Part shown: positions 14,890 through 22,718 of the stretch, one piece after another | How the letters are laid out: every line of letters begins with the position of its first letter | Numbering within the stretch: the stretch's first letter is position 1 | The notes under the pieces: generated by a model | The model's database searches: none | Told to the model about the DNA's origin: nothing | The model's input: only the letters and a program-made list of their open reading frames with translations | Assembly: GCA_050309735.1 (NCBI GenBank) | Contig: JBNRMS010000069.1 | Location: 1 to 22,750, forward strand | Origin: UMGS1002 sp050309735 | GTDB lineage: Bacteria; Bacillota; Clostridia; Oscillospirales; CAG-272 | DNA: 22,750 bases | Reading direction: 5' to 3' | Made by a program: the position numbers and the translations under genes

Positions 14890-14950
14890 GTGGGAATAGT
14901 TCCCACAGTCCATACGGATATATTTTATCGTAAAATCACAAAATATACAA
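14890..14950 (-). promoter_or_regulatory. GAPDH promoter with palindromic operator
   Basis: On the minus strand TTGTAT (14950-14945) and TAAAAT (14927-14922) are 17 bp apart, giving a likely SigA promoter. Sixteen bases downstream of the -10 box lies a perfect palindrome, GTGGGAA-TAG-TTCCCAC (14890-14906), at about +10 to +26. The position suits a repressor that blocks elongation or initiation, as CggR does for gapA in Bacillus, but the sequence does not match the CggR operator I know. In RNA it could also form a 5' hairpin. The leader is about 80 bases. Confidence 0.6.
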
Positions 14951-15102
14951 GAGATTTGCTGAAAAAATATCAAATTTGGAGGATTGCGGTTTTCGCAAAG
15001 GAAAAAAAGGCTTTTTGTGTGCAATATCACAATAAAAAACGGTGTTAATCCATAAGCCCGCCCTCATATTTTTGCGGCATTACATTCCATATTGCGTAAA
15101 GA

Positions 15103-15242
15103 TATGATATAATATTTGCATTGGCAGGCTTCGAAGAAACCTGCAATGTCGTAAAAGCGAGCTAACAAATGGTAGAGATTCACTTGCGACTATGATATAA
15201 TATACACATTGGCAGCTTTCTCTGAAGGCTGCGATGTCGCAA
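15103..15242 (+). repeat. Two tandem promoter-hairpin units
   Basis: A 52-bp unit occurs twice, at 15103-15154 and 15191-15242, 88 bp apart. Each starts with TATGATATAATAT, a perfect extended -10 promoter (TGATATAAT), followed by CATTGGCAG, a stem-loop and RATGTCGYAA. Stem arms are 15124-15131 with 15137-15144 in the first, and 15212-15219 with 15225-15232 in the second. The fifth base pair is G-C in one and C-G in the other, so the stem is kept while the sequence changes. No clear -35 boxes are present. The second unit would drive the AraC-type gene at 15282; the first would read through it. Confidence 0.65.
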
Positions 15243-15243
15243 C

Positions 15244-15262
15244 GGTGCGGCTGCGCCGCACC
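15244..15262 (+). other. GC-rich hairpin before the AraC-type gene
   Basis: A perfect 8-bp stem, GGTGCGGC with GCCGCACC, with a TGC loop. It ends just before the AAGGAGGAGG ribosome binding site. Without a T-run it is more likely a translation- or stability-modulating leader structure than a terminator. Confidence 0.55.
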
Positions 15263-15281
15263 AAAAGGAGGAGGACGAGGA

Positions 15282-16046
15282 ATGGATTTGCCGGAAATAA
15301 AATATACCCAGCGCCGGGTGCGCCGAGCGGGGAATGTAATAGCCGCGCATAACCACAAGACATGGGAGCTGGTCTGCTATGTCAGAGGCGAGGGCAGAAT
15401 AGAGACAGAGAACAAAATTTATAAATATAATGAGAACTCCATTCTGCTTCTGCCGCCGGGAACACGTCACACCGAGTACAACGACACCGAAAGCGATCTG
15501 ATTTTCATAAATTACGACCCGGGAAGCATACCCTGCCGAGAGGGAATTTATAAGGGTAATTCCCGCCTGACAGATAATATCGCAATGGCTGCGTCCGAGT
15601 ATGCGTCAAGAAACCCCAAAGATGTAGAAGCGGCAGGAATGTACCTTCAAATAGTGCTATTGAAGCTCTCGGGTCGATCGGGATCGGGGTATGAAGTCTT
15701 ATCGGGTCAGATCCCCTCGCTTGAGGGCGCCTTCCGATATATTTGCGATTATTATAAAACCGACATACGCCTTGGCGAGCTTGCGGCGTCTGTCGGTTAC
15801 AGCCCGGATCGCTTCAGACATATATTCAAGGACAGGTTCGGAATCTCGCCCAAGCGCCTTATCCTTGCGCGCCGTCTTGACGCCGCAAAACATATGCTCG
15901 CGGGAGAAGATAAAATCGCGAGTATCTCATCGGCCTGCGGGTTCGGCTCAGCCTCGCAATTTAACGCCATATTCAAAAAGACACAGAATATGACCCCCGG
16001 TGAGTATCGCAGGGCGATAAGGGGCGAGAATAATCAGTCAACATAA
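15282..16046 (+). CDS. AraC-family transcriptional regulator with cupin sensor
   Basis: Regulator of 254 residues. The N-terminal half is a cupin-like ligand-binding domain: 'HNHKTWELVCYVRGEGRI' is followed by 'ILLLPPGTRHTEYND'. The C-terminal 100 residues hold the double helix-turn-helix of the family, with 'IRLGELAASVGYSPDRFRHIFKDRFGISPKRLILARRLDAAKHML' patterns in separate stretches and the typical 'GFGSASQFNAIFKKTQNMTPGEYRR' end. Such proteins usually activate sugar or cell-surface genes on binding a small ligand. I chose ATG 15282, which follows a strong AAGGAGGAGG; the upstream in-frame region is the structured leader. It is divergent from GAPDH. Nothing adjacent shows its target. Confidence 0.9.
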   Translation: MDLPEIKYTQRRVRRAGNVIAAHNHKTWELVCYVRGEGRIETENKIYKYNENSILLLPPGTRHTEYNDTESDLIFINYDPGSIPCREGIYKGNSRLTDNIAMAASEYASRNPKDVEAAGMYLQIVLLKLSGRSGSGYEVLSGQIPSLEGAFRYICDYYKTDIRLGELAASVGYSPDRFRHIFKDRFGISPKRLILARRLDAAKHMLAGEDKIASISSACGFGSASQFNAIFKKTQNMTPGEYRRAIRGENNQST

Positions 16047-16130
16047 GCAAGCAAAAAACCTCTTTAGCCGCAGGGAGATAAGGAGAGCGATAATCAGCCA
16101 ACATATGTAAATATAAGTGCCTCTTTGCTG
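16008..16130 (+). repeat. Tandem duplication over the 3' end of the AraC-type gene
   Basis: About 61 bp is present twice in tandem: 16008-16047 resembles 16069-16107, and CCTCTTT at 16059 recurs at 16120. The first copy contains the last 13 codons and the stop of the regulator gene; the second is untranslated and runs into the terminator. The copies have already diverged, with several substitutions and a 1-base deletion. Confidence 0.7.
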
Positions 16131-16155
16131 ATAACTTCGGCAAAGGGGCTCTTTT
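16119..16155 (+). terminator. Intrinsic terminator of the AraC-type gene
   Basis: A 13-bp stem (16119-16131 with 16137-16149, including G-T pairs) with a 5-base loop, followed by TCTTTT. Confidence 0.85.
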
Positions 16156-16285
16156 ATTAATCATATTTTTTAAAACTGCATAAAAAGGCTTGACGCAAAA
16201 CAAAATAACATCAGGTTTGCCCTCGATTCAACAGCGCGTTACAAACTACAATAACAACTACAATAACCATTTATTAGGACTTAAC

Positions 16286-16966
16286 ATGGATAATATAAGC
16301 TTACCGGTCGCAAGAACGGCTCCGCGCGAGAGGGTGGCGGAGCGGCTTTACGGCGGGATGCCAAAAAGAATTTTTGATATATTGGCGGCGTCGCTCCTGC
16401 TTGTTGTGGCGGCGCTCCCCATGCTTGCCGCGGCGGCGGCCATTAAAATTGAGGGTGGCGGACGCGTGATTTTTCGTCAGGTGCGCGTCGGAGCAGCGGG
16501 AAAGCCTTTTGTTTGCTATAAATTTCGGACAATGACAAACGATGCCCCGAGCGAATGCGCTTCGGCAAAACTCGAGAATCCGGGCAGATATATTACCCGC
16601 ATCGGAGCGGTTCTGCGCCGGACAAGCATTGACGAGCTGCCCCAGCTCTATAATGTTATAAAGGGTGAAATGAGCCTTGTCGGCCCAAGACCCGTGATTT
16701 TTGGGGAGGGCGAACTTGTGTCGCTGCGCGAGAGTCTGGGTGTATATAGGGTCAGTCCCGGCATTACTGGGCTTGCTCAGGTGCGGGGGAGAGACTGCCT
16801 TACCGACCGGAGAAAGGCCGCGCTTGATGCGCAATATATCGAGCGCATGTCCTTTTTGTATGATTTGTGGCTGCTCTTTGCCACCGTAATCAGTGTGTTG
16901 TCCTGTCGGGGGATACGCGAGGGGAGAGCGGGGAAGGCGTCCGCTAAGAGAGGTGGCGGGTCTTGA
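16286..16966 (+). CDS. Polyprenyl-phosphate sugar-1-phosphate transferase
   Basis: Bacterial sugar transferase of 226 residues, the short form with one N-terminal membrane segment ('FDILAASLLLVVAALPML'). It would put the first sugar phosphate onto undecaprenyl phosphate to begin a capsule or exopolysaccharide unit. Signature stretches are 'FRQVRVGAAGKPFVCYKFRTM', 'LRRTSIDELPQLYNVIKGEM', 'SLVGPRPV' and 'VSPGITGLAQVRGRD'. I chose ATG 16286, with AGGA 8 bases upstream; a TTG at 16190 is in frame but has no ribosome binding site, and that region holds a 12-bp tandem repeat (AACTACAATAAC twice). A flippase gene follows after 32 bp. The specific sugar cannot be read from sequence. Confidence 0.92.
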   Translation: MDNISLPVARTAPRERVAERLYGGMPKRIFDILAASLLLVVAALPMLAAAAAIKIEGGGRVIFRQVRVGAAGKPFVCYKFRTMTNDAPSECASAKLENPGRYITRIGAVLRRTSIDELPQLYNVIKGEMSLVGPRPVIFGEGELVSLRESLGVYRVSPGITGLAQVRGRDCLTDRRKAALDAQYIERMSFLYDLWLLFATVISVLSCRGIREGRAGKASAKRGGGS

Positions 16967-16998
16967 TAAACGGCTTGTCCGGCAGAAATAGGTGAGGC

Positions 16999-18453
16999 AT
17001 GGATAAAAAAGGTCTGATACGAGGAGCGGCGGCTGCCTTCACTGCTCAGGGGATAAGCGCGGCGGTCAGTGCTCTCACTGTGTTTTTACTTGCCGGAAAC
17101 CTTCATGCGGCAGAGTATGGTTTATGGCAGCTCTATACGCTCGCGGGATCTTTTTCGGGTCTTTTTCATTTGGGGTTGTGCGACGGGATATACCTGCGTC
17201 TTGGCGGGAGGAAATACTCTGAATTGGATTACGAGGCCCTGGGGTGGCAGTTTCGCCGTATGCTGTGCATTCAGGCGCTGCTCGCGCTGCCAATCGCGCT
17301 TTCTCTCCTTGCGGTGTCGGGCGGGGAAGGACGAATTGCCTCGATATCGCTCGCCCTGATTTATGCCCCGATATTTAATGCTTCGGCCTATCTTGGATAT
17401 CTGCTTCAGGCCACTGGGAGAACGGCTGAATATTCAATGTCAACCGTGATTGACAGGGTTGCATTCGCTGCTCTGGCGGTTATTTCCGCCTTTTTTGGGG
17501 GAGGCAGCTTTGTTTTATACATTTTGGCGAGCATAGGGGCAAGGCTTGTGTCGCTTTTATATTGTGTCGTGAAAAACTCGGAGGTTATTCTTGCCGCGGC
17601 GCGGGGAAAGAAAAAAACAGACCGCGAAAAAGATTGTCAGACAAGGCGGCGCGGCCATATAAAAGCACAAACGGCCGCTGATATCACAGCAGGCTCGAAA
17701 CTGCTCTTAGCCAATCTCACAGGTCAGCTTATCGGCGGTGCGGCAAGGATTGCGATAATATTTGCCTGGGGAGACGCCGAGTTTGGTCGGATTTCTTTTG
17801 TTCTGACCCTCTCGGGCCTTTTTTTGCAGTTTGCCGCGCAGATTGGAATGGTTATATTCCCCTCACTTCGGCGCGAGGAGAGAGCCTTGAGGGATTTTAT
17901 TTTTGTGCGAATGCGCACGGCGACCTCTCTCTTTCTGCCGGCTCTTTTTATTGGATATCTTCCGGCAAAGCTTGCTGTTAACACATGGCTGCCGCACTAT
18001 TCACAGCACATCGTATACCTTGCCCTTGTCCTGCCGCTCTGCTTTTTTGAGGGTCGCACGCAACTGATAAACCAGACATATCTCAAGGTCAGCCGCAAGG
18101 AGGGGAGACTTTTGGCAGTCAATCTTATGTCGGCCGGGCTTAGCATTGTTTTGTGTTTCTTTGCCGCCTTTTTTTTGAGAAACATAGGGGCGGTGCTCGC
18201 GGGGGCGGTGATATCTTCGGCGGTGCGCTGCTATCTTGGCGACATTTGTGTTCCCGGCGGCGAGCGCCGACAGGCCCTTATGACCCTTATCTCCGACCTA
18301 TCGGTCTCTGCGGTTTTCGTGGTCTCGGCGCTCGCACTGCCCGATTTTGCGGCGGCTTTTGTCTATTTTATATTTTATTTAATTTATCTTTTTATAAGAC
18401 GCGATGAATTCGGCAAAAAAGAAAAACAAATAAGGTTAAGCGATATGCCTTGA
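16999..18453 (+). CDS. Wzx-like polysaccharide flippase
   Basis: Polytopic membrane protein of 484 residues of the polysaccharide transporter (PST/MATE-like) superfamily. It probably moves the lipid-linked repeat unit made downstream of the adjacent transferase across the membrane. About 12 to 14 hydrophobic segments alternate with short loops. The N-terminus, 'GAAAAFTAQGISAAVSALTV' then 'AAEYGLWQLYTLAGSFSGLF', is typical. A charged cytoplasmic stretch of basic residues ('RGKKKTDREKDCQTRRRG', about residues 201-218) lies in the middle. The start ATG has AGGTGAGG upstream. No glycosyltransferases or polymerase lie next to the pair, so the rest of the pathway must be elsewhere. Confidence 0.85.
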   Translation: MDKKGLIRGAAAAFTAQGISAAVSALTVFLLAGNLHAAEYGLWQLYTLAGSFSGLFHLGLCDGIYLRLGGRKYSELDYEALGWQFRRMLCIQALLALPIALSLLAVSGGEGRIASISLALIYAPIFNASAYLGYLLQATGRTAEYSMSTVIDRVAFAALAVISAFFGGGSFVLYILASIGARLVSLLYCVVKNSEVILAAARGKKKTDREKDCQTRRRGHIKAQTAADITAGSKLLLANLTGQLIGGAARIAIIFAWGDAEFGRISFVLTLSGLFLQFAAQIGMVIFPSLRREERALRDFIFVRMRTATSLFLPALFIGYLPAKLAVNTWLPHYSQHIVYLALVLPLCFFEGRTQLINQTYLKVSRKEGRLLAVNLMSAGLSIVLCFFAAFFLRNIGAVLAGAVISSAVRCYLGDICVPGGERRQALMTLISDLSVSAVFVVSALALPDFAAAFVYFIFYLIYLFIRRDEFGKKEKQIRLSDMP

Positions 18454-18472
18454 AATATTATCGCGATATCTC

Positions 18473-18976
18473 TTAAGACTCTATAGCCGAGAGCGCTTGC
18501 CGGAGCAGATTTGCATGATTTGCTTCGTTTTCCGAGAAGCTTTTTATAATCCCGCTTACTACGGGATTATCCTCGGCCTCGGAGGCAATAAGGGCATATT
18601 CGTGTGCTGCCGCTCTCTCGGCGTCGAAGAGAATCGGAATAAGGCGCCTCATTTCATCAAGAGCCTGGTCAGGTGTGTTTAAGTCTCCGGCAAGGTCGAC
18701 GGGGGTGTTTCTCAGCCTGATGTTGAGGGCCGGATTTGCGCCGAGATCAAGAATCAGCTGCCCGAGGATGCGATAGTGCTCAAGCTCATCAAGGGCTAGT
18801 TTTTCAACCAACTCGGCGAACTTCGGAGCGAAATCCTCAAACATTATGCTAAAATATGTATAATCGGAAACGTCGACTATCTCGTGGCCGAGGTGTGGAT
18901 AGAGGCGGCGGGCAAGCTGAAGGTCTCTTTTAACGCCCTGAATCTCGCCGGGGGGCATCTGCTCGGGATTGTTCAT
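18473..18976 (-). CDS. Ferritin-like diiron-domain protein
   Basis: Protein of 167 residues forming a four-helix ferritin-like bundle. Two ExxH motifs are visible, E64-x-x-H67 in 'LALDELEHYRIL' and E151-x-x-H154 in 'SENEANHANLL', with E120 in 'LFDAERAAAHEYALIA' as a further ligand; together these are a rubrerythrin or manganese-catalase-like set of metal ligands. There is no rubredoxin domain. A role in peroxide defence, iron handling or the spore coat (CotJC-like) is possible. GAGAGG lies 7 bases before the ATG at 18976. It converges with the flippase gene, 19 bp between them, and is divergent from ktrB. Confidence 0.8.
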   Translation of the reverse strand: MNNPEQMPPGEIQGVKRDLQLARRLYPHLGHEIVDVSDYTYFSIMFEDFAPKFAELVEKLALDELEHYRILGQLILDLGANPALNIRLRNTPVDLAGDLNTPDQALDEMRRLIPILFDAERAAAHEYALIASEAEDNPVVSGIIKSFSENEANHANLLRQALSAIES

Positions 18977-19066
18977 TATATACCTCTCTTTCGCTTCAAA
19001 AACTATACTTAATGTTGTCGGGATTTGTACCGGTCTCGCCTCTGCGGATTCAAAGGCACAAATCTT

Positions 19067-19102
19067 GTAGTTTGAAAGAAAAGCGCTTTTCTCTCAAACT
19101 AC
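19067..19102. promoter_or_regulatory. 36-bp near-perfect palindrome in a divergent promoter region
   Basis: Bases 19067-19084 pair with 19085-19102 over 18 positions with one mismatch and no spacer; the centre is AAGCGCTT. It lies 30 bp upstream of the ktrB -35 box and 90 bp upstream of the ferritin-like start. No T-run follows on either strand, so an operator for a dimeric regulator fits better than a terminator. Confidence 0.6.
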
Positions 19103-19132
19103 TGATACCATGATATGCGACTTATTTAATTA

Positions 19133-19161
19133 TTGACAAAATTTAAAATTAGAAGTATACT
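19133..19161 (+). promoter_or_regulatory. SigA promoter of the ktrB-ktrA operon
   Basis: TTGACA at 19133-19138 and TATACT at 19156-19161, 17 bp apart. The leader of about 70 bases to the TTG start shows no convincing match to the ydaO-type c-di-AMP riboswitch. Confidence 0.85.
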
Positions 19162-19240
19162 GATTTATATTAGCAGCGAATAGAGCCTTGGGATAGGACG
19201 GCGAATCATAGATTAAACAAAAGAAGGAAGGCAGTGCAGA

Positions 19241-20608
19241 TTGTCGAAATTATTCAATCATACGAGCCGGCGAAGGCGAACCACCGGGATAATTGCGGTA
19301 GGTTTTCTTTTGATTATTGCGGCCGGCACAATACTTCTCATGCTCCCGATATCATCAGCCTCCAAAGAGTTTACAAATCCGCTCGACGCCGCCTTCACTG
19401 CCGTCAGCGCTACCTGTGTCACCGGGCTTGTTGTAGTCGACACCGGTACATATTGGAGTGTTTTCGGACAGACTGTTATTCTCCTGATGATACAGATAGG
19501 CGGCCTTGGCTTCATGACTATAGCTGTTTTGCTGTCACTGATGATAAAGCGCGCGATAACTCCAAGAGAGCGTATGCTGCTTGCCATGTCTTACAATATT
19601 GACAGATATGATAAAATCGGCGAGCTTTTCCGGCGGATATGCTTTGGAACGCTCATAATTGAGCTGTCGGGCGCAGTCCTGCTCTCAACCCGGTTTATTC
19701 CTGCGTTCGGTTTTTGGGAAGGGGCATATAAAAGCATATTTCACTCAGTCTCGGCCTTTTGCAATGCGGGATTCGATGTTCTTGGAAAACCGGGCAGCGA
19801 ATTCAAATCGATTGAGGAATTTTCTGGTGACGTCACACTAAACCTCACTTTGATGCTGCTTATCGTAATTGGGGGTATCGGATTTATAGTATGGAATGAT
19901 ATTGCTAATATGTTCGTGAGAAAAAAGCGGATTTCGGTTTATTCGCGCCTGGTGCTTATAGTAACGGTGATACTTATAGTCGGGGGAAGTCTGCTTTTTG
20001 CGGCGCTTGAATGGAAAAACCCCGATACGATTGGGAATATGCCGGTCGGCAGGAAGATTATGACCTCGGCCTTTCAGTCGATAACTCTGCGAAGCGCCGG
20101 TTATGCCTCGGTAAATCAGGGCGAGTTGACCCAAAGCTCGCAATTTATCTCGATTCTCTTTATGTTTATCGGCGGAGCCTCGGGTTCCACTGCCGGAGGC
20201 GTCAAGGTTGGAACGGTAGGAATTCTTGTTTACACGGTTTTTGCGGTGTCGCTTGGCAATAAAGATGTTGTTCTTTTCAAGCGGCACATATCCGATGAGA
20301 TTGTAAAGCGGGCGGTTGCCGTTGTGGGGCTTCAGATTATGCTGATTTTGTCGGGTACTATCGCCGTGGCGGCCTCGACCGACTACGGGGTGCTCTCCTC
20401 GCTCTTTGAGGCCGCCGCAGCGTCGACCACGGTCGGGCTGACGCTCGGAATCACGCCCGGATTGAATCTGCTCTCAAAAATAATAATTATGCTTCTTATG
20501 TACCTGGGGCGGGTGGGAACGCTGACTGTGACATACGCCGTTATGCTAAACCTGCGCGGGAGCGGCTCGACGATAAAATATCCGACGGCAAATATCCTGA
20601 TAGGCTGA
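19241..20608 (+). CDS. ktrB: KtrB/TrkH-type potassium uptake channel subunit
   Basis: Membrane protein of 455 residues, the usual KtrB length, that forms the K+ (and Na+-linked) translocation path. Four M1-pore-M2 repeats are recognisable. The pore loops contain 'ATCVTGLVVVDTG', 'SAFCNAGFDVLG', 'TLRSAGYASVNQG' and 'ASTTVGLTLG', each with the selectivity glycine. The intramembrane loop 'GGASGSTAGGVKVGT' is conserved. The start is a TTG at 19241, preceded by AAGGAAGG with a 9-base spacer; the nearby GTG is in a different frame. The regulatory subunit gene follows 37 bp downstream, as in most ktr or trk operons. Confidence 0.93.
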   Translation: MSKLFNHTSRRRRTTGIIAVGFLLIIAAGTILLMLPISSASKEFTNPLDAAFTAVSATCVTGLVVVDTGTYWSVFGQTVILLMIQIGGLGFMTIAVLLSLMIKRAITPRERMLLAMSYNIDRYDKIGELFRRICFGTLIIELSGAVLLSTRFIPAFGFWEGAYKSIFHSVSAFCNAGFDVLGKPGSEFKSIEEFSGDVTLNLTLMLLIVIGGIGFIVWNDIANMFVRKKRISVYSRLVLIVTVILIVGGSLLFAALEWKNPDTIGNMPVGRKIMTSAFQSITLRSAGYASVNQGELTQSSQFISILFMFIGGASGSTAGGVKVGTVGILVYTVFAVSLGNKDVVLFKRHISDEIVKRAVAVVGLQIMLILSGTIAVAASTDYGVLSSLFEAAAASTTVGLTLGITPGLNLLSKIIIMLLMYLGRVGTLTVTYAVMLNLRGSGSTIKYPTANILIG

Positions 20609-20645
20609 TTGATTTAAACAGACTTGTGAAAGGACACTCTATACT

Positions 20646-21299
20646 ATGAAAAGCTTTTGTATAATAGGGCTCGGAAAATTCGGGCAGACACTTGCCGAAA
20701 CGCTGGCGCGAGCCGGCGCGCAGGTTATGGTAATAGATACTGACGGTGATAAGGTAACGGCAATGGCCGATATTGTTACAAATGCCGTTATAGGCGACCC
20801 CGCAAACGAATCTGTGCTTCGCGCGGCGGGCATCACCGATTATGAGTGCGCTATTGTCTGTCTGACTGCCAACATTAATGCAAACATATTGCTCACTATC
20901 ATGCTAAAGGAGGCGGGGATGAAGAAGGTGGTTGCCCGCGCGCTCAATGAGGGGCATCGCAGGGTGCTTGAGCGGATTGGAGCCGATATGATAGTTTTCC
21001 CTGAGCATGATATGGGCGAGAAGCTTGCCTATATGCTGATAAAGGATAATGTAACCGACTTTATCGAATTCTCGGGCTATAAGATAATCGAGCTTAGTGT
21101 TCCTGCGGGATGGATTGGAAAAAATTTAGTCGAGCTTGGGCTTAGGCAGCGGTACAATACAAATGTAATCGCGGTAAGCCATGCGGACGGCTCGGTTGAC
21201 GTATCTCCCACTCCGACAAGAGTGTTTGTCAAGGGTGACAGAGTGTCGGTCATAGGCGCGGATCAGGACATAGAGCGGCTGATTAAGCATGTAAAATAA
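20646..21299 (+). CDS. ktrA: KtrA/TrkA-type regulatory subunit (RCK)
   Basis: Cytoplasmic gating subunit of 217 residues. The N-terminal RCK_N Rossmann domain has 'IIGLGKFGQTLAETLARAGAQV' (GxGxxG) followed by the acidic 'VIDTDGDKV', typical of nucleotide (ATP/ADP or NAD) binding. The C-terminal RCK_C domain (about residues 135-217, from 'IELSVPAGWIGKNLVELGLRQ') is where c-di-AMP binds in studied KtrA proteins. The start ATG has AAAGGA about 10 bases upstream. A hairpin terminator follows. Confidence 0.93.
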   Translation: MKSFCIIGLGKFGQTLAETLARAGAQVMVIDTDGDKVTAMADIVTNAVIGDPANESVLRAAGITDYECAIVCLTANINANILLTIMLKEAGMKKVVARALNEGHRRVLERIGADMIVFPEHDMGEKLAYMLIKDNVTDFIEFSGYKIIELSVPAGWIGKNLVELGLRQRYNTNVIAVSHADGSVDVSPTPTRVFVKGDRVSVIGADQDIERLIKHVK

Positions 21300-21308
21300 A
21301 AAGCGATT

Positions 21309-21337
21309 GGGGGAGGGCGAATCGTCGCCTGTCCCCC
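21309..21337. terminator. Shared terminator between ktrA and the SpoIVB gene
   Basis: A G/C-rich stem of about 12 bp (21309-21320 with 21325-21337, one bulge) with an ATCG loop lies between two convergent stop codons. A T-rich tract, TCGTTTCTCTTATTTT, follows on the plus strand. On the minus strand an A-rich start (opposite 21296-21302) gives a short T-run, so it may serve both genes. Confidence 0.65.
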
Positions 21338-21349
21338 TTATCGTTTCTC

Positions 21350-22462
21350 TTATTTTAGCAGCTCGGGCATATGGTCGAGCATATTTTCGATGAATATCCC
21401 ATATCCGCGAGTCGGGTCGTTAATAAGGACATGTGTGACAGCGCCTATTATGCGGCCGTTCTGTATTATAGGGCTGCCCGACATACCCTGTATTATACCG
21501 CCGGTTTTTTCGAGCAGTGCAGGGTCGGTAACGGTCACCGTAAAGCATTTATTTGAATCAGAGCCGGTGTTAATCGCTGAGATTTCAACCGTGTATTTGG
21601 TCACTTGATTTGTGTCGAGCGTACACCAAATGTAGGCCGCACCTTCTTTAACCTGATATTTGGAAGCGACGGGCAGCGGTTCTTCGGGGAAGGCGGCCGG
21701 CACTTCGCTGAATATACCATAAACTCCGAATTCTGTGTTTCCGATGAGAGTGCCGCACTTGCCCGAGCTGAAATATCCTTTAACCTCGCCCGGATTTCCG
21801 GGTTCTCCGCGCGTCAGCCCGCTGATGGTAACGGCTGTTACAACGCCTCGCTGCATGGGAATCAGTGTACCGGTGTCGCTATCGCAGATGCCGTGGCCAA
21901 GACCGGCGAAGGAATATCCCGAGGGAATAACAAAGGTTACCGTGCCTATCCCGGCACCACTGTCGCGCACCCAGACCCCGGTTTTATATCGTCCGTCTGC
22001 TTCGCTGTAAACGGGTGTGAGGGTTACATTGTAAACGATAGAATTTCTCGTATAGGTTATTGTGACCGGGTTTCCGCCGCTCTTCTCGATTGTTGCGGTG
22101 AGCTGCGCCGCACAGGAGAGATTTTCACCATTTACGGCGGTGATAATATCCTTCTGACGCAGACCCGCGGCGTAGGCGGGATTAACTGCGCCCGCGCCAT
22201 TGTCGATATCACAGAAACCGACCACAAGCACCCCCTCGGTGAAGAATTTCACGCCAAAGGGCATACCGCCGGGGTAAAGTTTAATTGAATTGAGGTTTTT
22301 GGAGACATAGGCCAGGTCGCCGAAATATATTGAAGCGCCGAGCGCATCGCCGATCTCGGCGCCGGGGATGTCGGCGCTGACGCTGAAGACACCCGAGAGG
22401 GCTGAGAGCAAAATCATAACGGCTGAGAGCGCGGCAAAAACTTTTTTAAATTTAATGTTCAT
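21350..22462 (-). CDS. spoIVB: SpoIVB-type sporulation serine peptidase (S55)
   Basis: Protein of 370 residues, shorter than the Bacillus SpoIVB (about 425). A secretion signal spans residues 1-30 ('VFAALSAVMILLSALSGVFSVSA'). A PDZ domain follows (about 75-150, with 'AGLRQKDIITAVNGENL'), then the S55 peptidase domain. The active site is H190 and nearby D194 in 'GLGHGICD' and the nucleophile S328 in 'GMSGSPIIQNGRIIGAVTHV'. In spore formers SpoIVB is exported from the forespore and cleaves SpoIVFA, releasing pro-SigK processing. AAGGATG lies 10 bases before ATG 22462. I could not find a convincing SigF or SigG promoter in the upstream 190 bases. The usual partner spo0A is not in the window. Confidence 0.9.
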   Translation of the reverse strand: MNIKFKKVFAALSAVMILLSALSGVFSVSADIPGAEIGDALGASIYFGDLAYVSKNLNSIKLYPGGMPFGVKFFTEGVLVVGFCDIDNGAGAVNPAYAAGLRQKDIITAVNGENLSCAAQLTATIEKSGGNPVTITYTRNSIVYNVTLTPVYSEADGRYKTGVWVRDSGAGIGTVTFVIPSGYSFAGLGHGICDSDTGTLIPMQRGVVTAVTISGLTRGEPGNPGEVKGYFSSGKCGTLIGNTEFGVYGIFSEVPAAFPEEPLPVASKYQVKEGAAYIWCTLDTNQVTKYTVEISAINTGSDSNKCFTVTVTDPALLEKTGGIIQGMSGSPIIQNGRIIGAVTHVLINDPTRGYGIFIENMLDHMPELLK

Positions 22463-22656
22463 GGGAAAATCATCCTTCGTTCTGGGATTTTTTGTCGTGA
22501 GAGTTATCCGGCGGCTGGCGTTTTTTCTTTGTCAACGCGAAAACCCGGATCGGCTCCGTTTATAATCTGTGCCGCGGGCGGGGCTTTAATGTCTGTAAGT
22601 TTTATTTGATTGAGGCAATTTTTAAATCGGTCGGAGATGAAAATATGTACATCGTC
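22463..22656. other. Spacer upstream of the SpoIVB gene, no gene seen
   Basis: About 190 bases with no supported gene. A minus-strand frame of 79 codons (22504-22743) covers it, but it would start inside the downstream gene and cross its promoter. The SpoIVB promoter must lie here and is not recognisable by eye. Confidence 0.5.
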
Positions 22657-22700
22657 TTGACAGGTCGGCGATAATACAATATAATTAGTTTTTAAACTAA
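22657..22700 (+). promoter_or_regulatory. Consensus promoter with palindrome at the start site
   Basis: TTGACA (22657-22662) and TATAAT (22680-22685) are 17 bp apart, a perfect consensus. The palindrome TTAGTTT-TT-AAACTAA (22685-22700) overlaps the last base of the -10 box and covers the expected start site, a classic repressor position. Confidence 0.8.
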
Positions 22701-22718
22701 CAATGAGAGGAAAATTAA

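Noticed and set aside
15103..15242. Short CRISPR-like array
   Set aside because: Only two imperfect units, 88 bp apart, no cas genes nearby, and the repeats contain promoter boxes.
19162..19240. Possible c-di-AMP (ydaO-type) riboswitch before ktrB
   Set aside because: The leader is only about 70-80 bases, too short for that class, and I could not find its conserved elements.
21605..22288. 227-codon plus-strand frame opposite the SpoIVB gene
   Set aside because: Antisense to an intact S55 peptidase and lacks a promoter or ribosome binding site.
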